A DNA stretch of 15,121 nucleotides. Source: an uncultured Eubacterium sp. (GTDB lineage: Bacteria; Bacillota; Clostridia; Lachnospirales; Lachnospiraceae). The notes below the pieces were generated by a model. That model did not search any database, was not told where the DNA came from, and saw only the letters and a list, made by a program, of their open reading frames with translations. The position numbers and the translations under genes are program-made. Positions 1 to 7,191 of this stretch are shown one piece after another. The stretch covers positions 1-15,121 of the forward strand of contig CAJOOU010000236.1 of assembly GCA_905236735.1 (NCBI GenBank). Direction: 5' to 3'. Positions within the stretch are counted from its first letter, which is position 1, and every line of letters begins with the position of its first letter.

Positions 1-2297
1 CTGTGAAGAATAGGTGTACCCGGATGTTCCTTTGATGTACACGGCCACTGGAGTCCATTACCTCCTACTTCTTCACTGTCAAGTCTCTCATGAGAGATAC
101 CTGCAAATGAAGGTGTGAGTGAAGCAATCTCATCCATAATCTCAGCAGCAGTCATATGCGGTTGGTTGTATCCCATACGGTTCATGATTTCCGTAAAGAT
201 CCATGTATCAAGGCGGCTGCCTTCAGGGCCTTCCACTGCCTTTCTTACTCTCTGGACTCTTCGCTCTGTATTTGAGAATGTTCCTTCTTTTTCCGCATAG
301 CAGCGTCCCGGAAGTACTACATCCGCAAACTTGGCTGTCTCTGACATAAAAAGGTCATCAACAACAAGGAAATCAAGGTTTGTGAGTGCTTTGATGATGT
401 GATTGGTATCCGGATCTGTTGTCATAGGATCCTCTCCGAAAATAAAGAGACCCTTAATCTGTCCGTCTATCATCTTTTCAAAACACTCTGTTGCCTTTGT
501 ACCTTCGTTTTTGTTAAGCTCTACGCCCCATGCATCCTCAAACTTTTTAATAACATCAGGATTCTTCACCTTCTGATATCCTGTAAAGTCTGTAGGCATT
601 GCACCCATATCGCAGGCACCCTGAACATTGTTCTGACCACGAATCGGGCATACACCGCAGCCTTCTTTACCAATCTTACCGCAAATCATTGCAAGGTTTG
701 AAAGCGACATAACGCCCTCTGTACCTCTTGAATGCTCTGTTACACCGAGACAATAGAATATAGGCGCACGCTCTGCGGTTGCATACATTCTTGCGGCTGC
801 TCTTAAATCATCCGGATTTAAGTGGCAGATTTCTCCGACCTTCTCCGGTGTATAAGGCTTAACAGTCTCTTTTAACTTTTCAAACTGCTCTAAATCAGTG
901 TAGTTTTCTACAAAGTCTTTGTCATATAAGTTTTCTTCGATGATAATGTGCATCATGCCGTTGGCAAATGCGACATTTGTACCCGGCTTAAGCTTGAGGT
1001 GGATATCAGCCTTTTTAGCAAGACCTGTATCACGAGGATCTACTACCACAAGACCCTTTCCTTTGGCTATAGCCTGTCTGATCTGCATACCTATAACAGG
1101 GTGTGCTTCCTCAGGGTTTGAACCGACAATAAGCATCATATCAGAATCATGCGTAGTGTCGTAAATGGTGTTAGTCATAGCACCTGAACCTAATGTAGTT
1201 GCCAGACCGGCAACTGTAGGAGCATGTCAGACCCTTGCACAGTTATCAGTATTATTTGTCTTGAAGGCTGTGCGGACCATTTTCTGTAACATATATACAT
1301 CTTCGTTTGTCGAACGGGAACATGCAAAACCTGCAAGTGCATCTCCGCCGAACTCATCTCTTATTGCCGTAAACTTCTCGGCTATAAGATCAAGTGCCTC
1401 ATCCCATGAGGCTTTTCTGAACTCTCCCGTCTCTCTGTTTTTAATAAGAGGACTGTCAAGTCTGTCTTCGGAATGAACGAAATTGTAAGAAGCAAAGCGT
1501 CCTTTAACGCAAAGCATACCATGGTTTGAAGGGCCGTCAGCCGCCTCTGTACCTACTATTCTTCCGTTCTTAACCAAAAGGTCGTACTGACATCCTACCG
1601 CACAGTGCGGACAGGTAGTCCTTACTCTTGTAACCTCCGTCATTCTGTATGGGTGTTTCTTTGCTCCCTTCTTTGAAAGCGCTCCCGTAGGACATGCCTC
1701 AACACAGTTACCGCATGACTCACAGTCGGAATTGCCGAATCCGTGTCCGAATTCTTCAAAAGCTACTCCTATCTTACTTGCGTAGCCACGGTTCTGTACC
1801 GTTATGGCTCCTCTTCCGGAAATCTGCTCACAGGTTCTCTGGCAGCGTCTGCACATGATGCAGAGGTTCGGATTAAATGTAAAGAATTCATTGGAATCAT
1901 CAATAGGCTGCTTTTCCATTGTCTCAGCAAGCTCTGATTCCTCAACGCCGTATTCCAAACAAAGCGCCTGAAGCTCACAGGCTCCGTTCTGCGGACAGCT
2001 GAAGCAGTGTGCATCATGCTTTGTCATAAGAAGCTCAAGAACGAATTTTCTTGTGGCCCTTACCTTCTCTGAATTTGTGAGAATCACATTTCCTTCAGCG
2101 ATAGGTGTGGAACAGGCTGTTTGTAATTTGGGATTACCCTCAATCTCAACCACACACATACGGCAAGAACCGTCAGGTGCAAGGTTTTTGAGATAGCAGA
2201 GGGTAGGTATCTTTATGCCGGCTGTTTCTGCGGCAGAGAGTATGGTAGTTCCCTCTTCCACTTCAACCGAGATACCATCAATGATTGCATGTATCAT
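1..2297 (-). CDS. fdhA: Selenocysteine-containing formate dehydrogenase catalytic subunit, 3' end outside window
   Basis: Catalyses reversible formate oxidation to CO2 at a Mo/W-bis-pyranopterin centre, passing electrons along iron-sulfur clusters; cytoplasmic, no signal peptide. The N-terminus is NuoG-like: a 2Fe-2S ferredoxin domain (C34, C45, C48, C62), a His-Cys cluster (H94, C98, C101, C107) and two 4Fe-4S motifs (C146/149/152/156 and C192/195/198/202). A 4Fe-4S motif opening the molybdopterin domain follows (C229, C232, C236, C263). Codon 357 is UGA (1229-1227) in the context N-C-A-R-V-U-H-A-P-T-V-A-G-L, the family's selenocysteine position. After it the frame has no TAA, TAG or second UGA down to the window edge, and encodes FDH-like sequence such as SNPEEAHPVIGMQI. 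So this is one gene of at least 765 codons, not a 356-residue protein; about 130 more residues would be expected from family length. The ATG at 2297 follows a GAGG site. Host selA/B/C/D genes are implied but lie outside. Confidence 0.96.
1194..1229 (-). promoter_or_regulatory. Sec UGA codon and bacterial SECIS hairpin inside fdhA
   Basis: Read on the minus strand, UGA (1229-1227) is followed after 18 nt by loop GGUCU (1208-1204). The loop is closed by a perfect 6-bp stem GUUGCC/GGCAAC (1214-1209 with 1203-1198), extendable by one A-U pair (1215/1197). The loop sequence and the 18-nt spacing match, from memory, the E. coli fdhF SECIS that SelB binds. The hairpin lies wholly in coding sequence and also encodes V-A-G-L-A-T. 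It would recruit SelB with Sec-tRNA to recode the UGA. Confidence 0.93.
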
Positions 2298-2347
2298 TTT
2301 ACCTCGCCTTTCTTAATTCAAACAGTTATTTATAATTCAACATATAT

Positions 2348-2376
2348 ATTATATAAGATTAATTAATTAATTACAA
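2348..2376 (-). promoter_or_regulatory. Candidate sigma-70-type promoter for fdhA
   Basis: On the minus strand, -35 TTGTAA (2376-2371), a 17-nt spacer and a perfect -10 TATAAT (2353-2348). Transcription would start near 2341, giving a leader of about 44 nt before the ATG at 2297. The spacer is a TTAA tetranucleotide run. The -35 matches 4 of 6 consensus bases. Assigned by eye in an AT-rich region. Confidence 0.5.
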
Positions 2377-2453
2377 ATGACTTATTAGATTTTTCTATAC
2401 AAAAAAATCATAACAAATATCCCTAAAATGTATGGTTTTCGATGCTTTTTATA

Positions 2454-2483
2454 TTGATTTCTCCCTTATATCCGTTGTATTAT
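2454..2483 (+). promoter_or_regulatory. Candidate promoter for the stand-alone FDH-like iron-sulfur protein
   Basis: TTGATT (2454-2459), an 18-nt spacer, then TATTAT (2478-2483). Transcription would start near 2490, leaving a leader of about 60 nt that ends in an AAGGAG site (2531-2536). AT-rich background makes this tentative. It diverges from the fdhA promoter about 80 bp away, so the two could share a regulator, but I see no clear palindromic operator between them. Confidence 0.35.
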
Positions 2484-2548
2484 AAATTTAGCAAATAAGT
2501 CTTTCTATCAAACAGAACAAAAATAAACAAAAGGAGTTTTTTGTAATT

Positions 2549-3466
2549 ATGGATAAAAAAATGATTACTGCCAAAATCAATGGCAAAAATGTCTGCGTCG
2601 AAGACGGTTCAACTATTTTACAGGCAGCTGAAAGCGTAGGTATTGAGATTCCCACTCTCTGTTATCTTAAAGATATCGCACCGGAAGGATCGTGCAGAAT
2701 GTGCCTTGTAGAAATTGAAGGCAATCCCAAACTGCTTACGGCCTGTTCCACACCCATAGCTGAAGGAAATGTTATTTATACCGAATCCGAGAAAGTAATA
2801 GAAGCCAGAAAATTCGTTCTTGACCTTTTGCTTTCCAAACACAATATTCACTGCTTTTCCTGTCCTGCAAACGGAGAATGTAAACTCCAAAAATACAGTT
2901 ATGAATACGGCATTGAACAAACAAGCTTCGAAAATAAAATAAAACTTGCGCCTATAGATGACTCAAACCCGTATTTCACATATGATCCAAATCTTTGTAT
3001 TTTATGTCACCGATGTGTAAACACATGTAAAAACATTGTCGGCCGAGGTGCCATTTCAACAGTAAACAGAGGATATGATTCAGCTATCGCCAATCCCTTT
3101 TATGCGAACTGGATTGATAATGAGCAATGCGAATTCTGCGGCAACTGTGTACAGGCCTGTCCTACCGGAGCTCTTTCAACAAAGAATCATAAAAAATACC
3201 GTGTGTGGGAAGTTGAAAAGATCCCAAACAAATGCTACAACTGCAAAAACAACAATGGATGCGAGAGATACCTGCTTGTCAAAAACGGCAAAATCGTCGA
3301 TGTCGAAGCAAAGATGGATGAACCAAACAAAGGACGCATCTGTAACAGAGGCCGGTTCGAATTCTATGATGTACCGACACCTCCCCAGGTGGATGCCCTT
3401 GCCAGAAAAGACAGGGAAACCAGTCACAGCTCTCTTCTTAAAGACCTCGGAGCTACGCCTTTATAA
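2549..3466 (+). CDS. Stand-alone iron-sulfur protein, a truncated paralogue of the FDH N-terminus
   Basis: Likely an electron-transfer protein; partner unknown. The 305 residues align with the first ~290 of the divergent FdhA; hand alignment of residues 35-114 with FdhA 31-110 gives 62 of 80 identical. All cluster ligands are kept: 2Fe-2S C38, C49, C52, C66; His-Cys H98, C102, C105, C111; 4Fe-4S C150/153/156/160 and C194/197/200/204. A last cysteine set, C229, C232, C238, C265, corresponds to the 4Fe-4S site that opens the molybdopterin domain, but with CX2CX5C spacing in place of CX2CX3C. Homology fades near D-R-E-T (288-291), and about 14 unrelated residues precede TAA. The whole catalytic molybdopterin region, including the Sec site, is absent. 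AAGGAG lies 12 nt before the ATG; M5 (2561) is a less likely start. An intact frame and own terminator argue for a working gene rather than debris. It could be an FDH accessory subunit, or an electron carrier for another NuoG-type complex. Confidence 0.88.
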   Translation: MDKKMITAKINGKNVCVEDGSTILQAAESVGIEIPTLCYLKDIAPEGSCRMCLVEIEGNPKLLTACSTPIAEGNVIYTESEKVIEARKFVLDLLLSKHNIHCFSCPANGECKLQKYSYEYGIEQTSFENKIKLAPIDDSNPYFTYDPNLCILCHRCVNTCKNIVGRGAISTVNRGYDSAIANPFYANWIDNEQCEFCGNCVQACPTGALSTKNHKKYRVWEVEKIPNKCYNCKNNNGCERYLLVKNGKIVDVEAKMDEPNKGRICNRGRFEFYDVPTPPQVDALARKDRETSHSSLLKDLGATPL

Positions 3467-3472
3467 AAGTAA

Positions 3473-3503
3473 AAAGAAACCGGATGTAATTTCCGGTTTC
3501 TTT
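3473..3503. terminator. Bidirectional intrinsic terminator between convergent genes
   Basis: A 12-bp perfect inverted repeat, AAAGAAACCGGA / TCCGGTTTCTTT (3473-3484 and 3492-3503), with a 7-nt loop. It is flanked by T-runs on the plus strand (to 3505) and, because the left side is A-rich, also on the minus strand. It sits 6 nt after the iron-sulfur gene's stop and 34 nt beyond the binding-protein gene's stop, so it can end both convergent transcripts. Confidence 0.9.
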
Positions 3504-3537
3504 TTATTATATAGGAAGTTAATACCAATGGTTGTTT

Positions 3538-4422
3538 TTATTCGACTACTCCGCCTTCTACTACGAGTTCATCTTCGTATTCCGAACCGTATGTTTCAAG
3601 AAGTGTTGCCTCATAATCGCTGTGGAAGAAGTTCTCTTCTCCAAGAGCTTCTATCTCGCTGTTGATCCACTCAAGAAGTGAAGAATTACCCTTTGTAACT
3701 GCCGGTGCTATTGTATCTGCCGAACCGAGTGAAGGTATTCCTACCGTATATCCTTCATTCTGAAGTGAGAATGCAATTACTTCTGTGTTATCGTTTGCCC
3801 AGCATACTCCGTTTCCGTTTTCAAGGGCTGTCTTTGCCTCAGCATATGCATCATACTTCTGGAGTGTAATATCAGGATAGTTTTCTGTAAGATAGGTTTC
3901 TGCTGTTGTTCCTGAAATTACGATTACCTGGTCATCTGCGCCAAGGTCATCTAAACTGGTGATAACATTTGTGTCAGGTGATACCACACCGAGTGCAACA
4001 TTCATATAAGGAAGTGCGAAGTCAACCTCTTCAGCTCTTTCTTCTGTTACAGTAAAGTTTGCAAGGATTATGTCAACTTTACCCGTCTGGAGATATTCGA
4101 TTCTGCTTGCTGCCTCTGTTGAAACATAGTTAACTTCAACTCCGAGGTCTTCTGCTATTCTTTCCGCAAAATACACATCATATCCCTGATATTCACCATT
4201 CTCATCTACATAACCGAAAGGATTTTTGTCAGAGAAAACACCGATATTGATATATCCGCTTTCCTGAATTTCTTCAAGAGTTCTGTATACCTCGTTAGAG
4301 GCAGAATCTCCGCTGCCCTCAGCAGATGATGATGCATCCGAACCACAACCCGTAAGCGCTCCTATTGCAAGTACTCCCGCCGCCAGAAATGCGGCTGTTT
4401 TTTTCCATAAGTTTTTCCTCAT
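3538..4422 (-). CDS. Family 3 amino-acid ABC transporter substrate-binding lipoprotein (polar amino acid/cysteine type)
   Basis: Captures an amino acid outside the membrane and hands it to the two permeases encoded upstream in the same operon. The N-terminus (MRKNLWKK, then a hydrophobic stretch) ends in lipobox L-T-G-C with C26 as lipid anchor, followed by a Ser/Gly/Ala-rich linker to about residue 43. The mature domain carries SBP_bac_3 features: GVFSDKNPFGYVDENG (61-76), the EAASRIEYLQTGKVDII region (R107, D117), and NFTVTEERAEEVDFALPYM (122-140). The C-terminal part reads like Campylobacter CjaA, a cysteine-binding protein, by memory of that sequence; the ligand is therefore a suggestion only. 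The 294-residue length is usual. AGGAGG lies 8 nt before the ATG. It is last in the operon, 98 nt after the ATPase gene, with a candidate promoter in the gap, which fits the common need for excess binding protein. Confidence 0.93.
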   Translation of the reverse strand: MRKNLWKKTAAFLAAGVLAIGALTGCGSDASSSAEGSGDSASNEVYRTLEEIQESGYINIGVFSDKNPFGYVDENGEYQGYDVYFAERIAEDLGVEVNYVSTEAASRIEYLQTGKVDIILANFTVTEERAEEVDFALPYMNVALGVVSPDTNVITSLDDLGADDQVIVISGTTAETYLTENYPDITLQKYDAYAEAKTALENGNGVCWANDNTEVIAFSLQNEGYTVGIPSLGSADTIAPAVTKGNSSLLEWINSEIEALGEENFFHSDYEATLLETYGSEYEDELVVEGGVVE

Positions 4423-4457
4423 TGTTTTGTCCTCCTGTTAATCTTTTTCATGACCTT

Positions 4458-4486
4458 ATGATAAATCCATACAGGCAATAAGTCAA
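4458..4486 (-). promoter_or_regulatory. Candidate internal promoter for the substrate-binding protein gene
   Basis: On the minus strand, -35 TTGACT (4486-4481), a 17-nt spacer and -10 TATCAT (4463-4458), each 5 of 6 consensus. It lies in the only sizeable gap of the operon, with a start near 4450 and a leader of about 28 nt before the ATG at 4422. It would allow extra expression of the binding protein over the membrane components. Confidence 0.55.
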
Positions 4487-4498
4487 AGCCGCTGTTTC

Positions 4499-4512
4499 TA
4501 TCGCAGGCGATA
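4499..4512 (-). repeat. Small hairpin between ATPase and binding-protein genes
   Basis: TATCG-CCTG-CGATA (minus strand), a 5-bp stem with a 4-nt loop, 8 nt after the ATPase stop codon. No T-run follows, so it is not a classical terminator. It could protect or process the mRNA upstream of the binding-protein gene, or be incidental. Confidence 0.35.
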
Positions 4513-4520
4513 ACTTAAAT

Positions 4521-5267
4521 TTATCGCCGTTCAAATTCAAATGTATGAAGGAACTGTCTGGCGCGCTCAGTCTTAGGGTTTGTGAAAAACTCCTCCGGGT
4601 CTCCTTCTTCTATGATTTTTCCACCTTCTATGAAAACAATTCTGTCAGCCACAGCCCTGGCAAACTGCATCTCATGGGTTACTATAACCATGGTATTTCC
4701 GTCTGCCGCAAGATTTAACATTATATCCAGTACTTCCCTTACCATCTCCGGGTCAAGGGCTGCAGTAACCTCATCAAAAAGCATAACCTCAGGATGCATA
4801 CACAAAGCTCTCGCAATAGCAACTCTCTGCTTCTGTCCTCCCGATAGCTGCCTTGGATAAGATGCTGCCTTGTCCGATAGTCCCACCCTTTCCAAAAGCC
4901 TCATGGCTTCCTTTTCAGCTTCTGCCTTTGAAACCTTCTGTACCTTCATGGGCGCAAGTGTCAGATTATGAAGTATTGTCCTGTGAGGAAAAAGTTCATA
5001 GCTCTGAAAAACCATACCGATTCTCTGTCTCATCTCAGCTATGTTTTTTCCCTTGCCGTCAATAATTTCCCCGTCAATAGTAATCTCTCCACCCTGAATC
5101 TCCTCAAGAGCATTTAAACACCTTAAAAAAGTACTTTTGCCGCAGCCGGACGGACCTATCAGAACAACAACCTCACCCTTGTTTATTGTAAGGCTGAAGT
5201 CATCGAAAATCACATTGTCTCCGTAAGCCTTTTTTAAATTCTTTATCTCAAGCAGTGCCTCACTCAT
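4521..5267 (-). CDS. Amino-acid ABC transporter ATP-binding protein (GlnQ/HisP family)
   Basis: Cytoplasmic ATPase that powers uptake through the two permeases encoded just upstream. The 248 residues include Walker A GPSGCGKST (38-46), Q-loop Q88, signature LSGGQ (141-145), Walker B VMLFDE (161-166), D-loop ALD (170-172) and H-loop H198. The segment after Walker B reads DEVTAALD where many relatives have DEPTSALD; the catalytic Glu166 is intact. The start chosen is ATG 5267, one base after the permease stop, with AAAGGAAG ten nt upstream. A TTG seven codons earlier would run into the permease frame and has no better site. The overlapping Shine-Dalgarno and stop suggest translational coupling to the permease. 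Confidence 0.96.
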   Translation of the reverse strand: MSEALLEIKNLKKAYGDNVIFDDFSLTINKGEVVVLIGPSGCGKSTFLRCLNALEEIQGGEITIDGEIIDGKGKNIAEMRQRIGMVFQSYELFPHRTILHNLTLAPMKVQKVSKAEAEKEAMRLLERVGLSDKAASYPRQLSGGQKQRVAIARALCMHPEVMLFDEVTAALDPEMVREVLDIMLNLAADGNTMVIVTHEMQFARAVADRIVFIEGGKIIEEGDPEEFFTNPKTERARQFLHTFEFERR

Positions 5268-5268
5268 C

Positions 5269-5943
5269 TTAAGCCCACTTCCTTTCAAGATATCTTGCCA
5301 GCATACTTATAGGCCAGCATGCAATAAAGTAAAGTAACATCACCGTGCCAAAAACACCGAAGGCCGCATTTGGAGAAGCCATTCTGTTTGCCTCAATTAT
5401 CTGCTGTCCGACCTTAAGCACTTCCACAACGCCAATCATCATAATAAGAGATGTCGTCTTTATCATTCTTGTGATAAGGTTTATGGATAGCGGTATGAGT
5501 CTTCTGATGGTCTGCGGCACTATGATGTAATAGTAAATCTGCGCCCTGCCAAGACCGAGAGCCGCTCCGCTCTCATACTGGTGTTTCGGTATGCTCGTTA
5601 TGGCTCCTCTAACCAAATCTCCCATCTCGGCCACACCCCAGAAGGCAAATACGACCACAGACGATACTTCTGCGGAGATATTCAGTCCGAAAACCCTGGT
5701 ACTTCCAAAAAATACTATGAACAAAAGTACGAGCTGGGGCATAATTCTAACTATCTCAAGATACAGTCTGCATACAGCCTTAACGATTTTGTTTTTTGAA
5801 GTCATTATGATTCCGAAAATCGTTCCCAAAGGAATACTTATTATTATTGCAAGAAGGGATATCCAAAGCGCAACTCCCAGCCCTCCGAGAAGACGGATGA
5901 AATTGGTACCCTTAAATAAAACTTCAAGCCCCAAATCCGGCAT
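5269..5943 (-). CDS. Amino-acid ABC transporter permease (HisM/GlnP family), second subunit
   Basis: Membrane subunit of the importer; 224 residues with about five transmembrane segments (near 19-46, 66-86, 91-110, 151-175, 195-217). The EAA loop that docks with the ATPase is at 123-150 (YESGAALGLG, then IIVPQTIRRLIP). It presumably forms a heterodimer with the permease encoded just upstream, whose 3' end it overlaps by 20 bp. ATG 5943 has AAAGGAGG seven nt upstream, inside the preceding gene. The ATPase gene begins one base after its TAA. Confidence 0.94.
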   Translation of the reverse strand: MPDLGLEVLFKGTNFIRLLGGLGVALWISLLAIIISIPLGTIFGIIMTSKNKIVKAVCRLYLEIVRIMPQLVLLFIVFFGSTRVFGLNISAEVSSVVVFAFWGVAEMGDLVRGAITSIPKHQYESGAALGLGRAQIYYYIIVPQTIRRLIPLSINLITRMIKTTSLIMMIGVVEVLKVGQQIIEANRMASPNAAFGVFGTVMLLYFIACWPISMLARYLERKWA

Positions 5944-6583
5944 AGCGCATCCTCCTTTCTACTATACTTCCGATAACGGATACCGGAAGAAGTATAATCA
6001 GATAGAACACCACCAGAAGGAAAAGGCATTCCGTTGTTTTATAGTATAATCCTATCAGATCCTTTGCAGTAAACATAAGATCCATAAGGCTTATTGCCGA
6101 AAACACACTGGTCTCCTTTAAAAGAAAAATGATATTCGCGACAAATCCAGGCATGCTTATTGTAACAGCCTGCGGCAGTATTATATATCTTATGGCCTGT
6201 CCTGGTTTCATTCCGAGGGAAAGAGCGCTTTCAAGCTGTATGTCCTCAACGGCTTCAAGTCCGCTCCTTATGGTTTCAGTCATATATGCTCCTCCGAAAA
6301 GAGCAAGTCCAAGTGCACCGCACTGCTCGGCACTTATTGAAAGTCCTATTTTAGGAAGCCCGAAATAGATAAAAAACAGCTGCACCAGAAGCGGTGTGTT
6401 CCGGAAAAATTCAATATAGACATTTATTATCTGTCTTATCACCGGCACCTTATAGTGCAGCACAAGAGCACAGGCAAGCCCTATCAAAACAGAGCCTGCT
6501 ATACCCATCCACCCTATTTTAAGGGTGAGAAACATTGCAGTTTTATACAGCGGAATATACTCCGCAATAACATCCCAATTCAT
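5924..6583 (-). CDS. Amino-acid ABC transporter permease (HisM/GlnP family), first subunit
   Basis: Partner permease of the importer; 219 residues, about five transmembrane segments (near 15-43, 62-78, 87-105, 150-165, 186-208). It shows the family's FFRNTPLLVQLFF stretch (59-71) and an EAA loop at 116-140 (QLESALSLGM, then YIILPQA). The ATG at 6583 is two bases after the HAD gene's TGA, and no strong Shine-Dalgarno is close (nearest GGGAG about 16 nt upstream), so it is probably translated by coupling to the HAD gene. It overlaps the next permease by 20 bp. Confidence 0.94.
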   Translation of the reverse strand: MNWDVIAEYIPLYKTAMFLTLKIGWMGIAGSVLIGLACALVLHYKVPVIRQIINVYIEFFRNTPLLVQLFFIYFGLPKIGLSISAEQCGALGLALFGGAYMTETIRSGLEAVEDIQLESALSLGMKPGQAIRYIILPQAVTISMPGFVANIIFLLKETSVFSAISLMDLMFTAKDLIGLYYKTTECLFLLVVFYLIILLPVSVIGSIVERRMRYAGFGA

Positions 6584-6585
6584 AT

Positions 6586-7191
6586 TCAGCTTAAAAGTCT
6601 CCCGAGTTTTTCATGTACTTCATCAAAATCCTCAAAGACTATTCCTTTAATTCCAAGTTTTTCCGCGGCTTCGACATTCTCCGGCCTGTCGTCAATAAAA
6701 ACGCACTCCTCCGGATTTAAATCATATCTCGAAAGCAGTATCTCATATATCTTCTTTTCAGGCTTTATATAATGCTCCTCAAAAGAAAATACGGCTCCAT
6801 CCACCAGTTCCAGAAAATCAAGTTCTTCATCTTCTGTCTGGTCAAAAAGATACTTTGAATAATTAGACAGAATATAGACCTTTCTGCCTGATTCTTTTAT
6901 CTCCTTTATCCATCTTTTCGCATATTTGAACTGTATAACAGCTTCGCCTATGTGTTCCATCACATGGAGGATATCACTTTCCCACATAGGGGCCACATCT
7001 ATCATTTCGTTTATGACATTCTCATCGCCCTTTTCTCCACGGTCCAAATCCTTCCATCTGTGTGAAAGTACGGTATAACCCGCCAGAGCATCGAAAACAT
7101 CTTCTTCGACATAGCCGAGGTATTCAAAATATCCTTCCCAGTCCCAGTCTACAAGAACATTTCCTATATCAAGTATTACATTCTTAATCAT
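6586..7191 (-). CDS. HAD-superfamily hydrolase (YihX-like sugar-phosphate/nucleotide phosphatase)
   Basis: Cytoplasmic phosphatase of the haloacid dehalogenase superfamily. Motif I is DIGNVLVDWD with nucleophile D8; the +2 position is Gly rather than Asp, as I recall for the YihX branch (glucose-1-phosphate phosphatase). Motif II is ILSN (S109), motif III Lys is K143 in KPEKKIYE, and motif IV is FIDDRPENVEAA (D167, D168). The cap is a small helical insertion between about 15 and 90. Length 201 is usual. Its ATG overlaps the purA stop in an ATGA, so the two are translationally coupled. Placement after purA hints at a nucleotide-related substrate, but the sequence does not fix it. Confidence 0.9.
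   Translation of the reverse strand: MIKNVILDIGNVLVDWDWEGYFEYLGYVEEDVFDALAGYTVLSHRWKDLDRGEKGDENVINEMIDVAPMWESDILHVMEHIGEAVIQFKYAKRWIKEIKESGRKVYILSNYSKYLFDQTEDEELDFLELVDGAVFSFEEHYIKPEKKIYEILLSRYDLNPEECVFIDDRPENVEAAEKLGIKGIVFEDFDEVHEKLGRLLS

Noticed and set aside
399..701. Plus-strand open frames inside the fdhA region and elsewhere opposite long genes (for example 9159-9677, 5591-6049, 10785-11189)
   Set aside because: They lie antisense to well-supported genes, have no convincing ribosome sites, and their translations are low-complexity shadow proteins.
1227..1229. fdhA as a pseudogene or a split gene broken by a nonsense codon
   Set aside because: The UGA is at the exact catalytic Sec position, is followed by a perfect SECIS hairpin, and the same frame continues without stop to the window edge with FDH-like sequence.
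2379..2501. Shared octamer AATAAGTC on opposite strands (2379-2386 minus, 2494-2501 plus) as a common operator for the divergent genes
   Set aside because: One 8-base match in 250 AT-rich bases is close to chance, it is not palindromic, and the two copies sit at different positions relative to the promoters.
3075..3665. Second plus-strand frame overlapping the iron-sulfur gene and the terminator
   Set aside because: It is a shifted frame of a conserved gene, runs through a strong terminator into the convergent binding-protein gene, and shows no recognisable domain.
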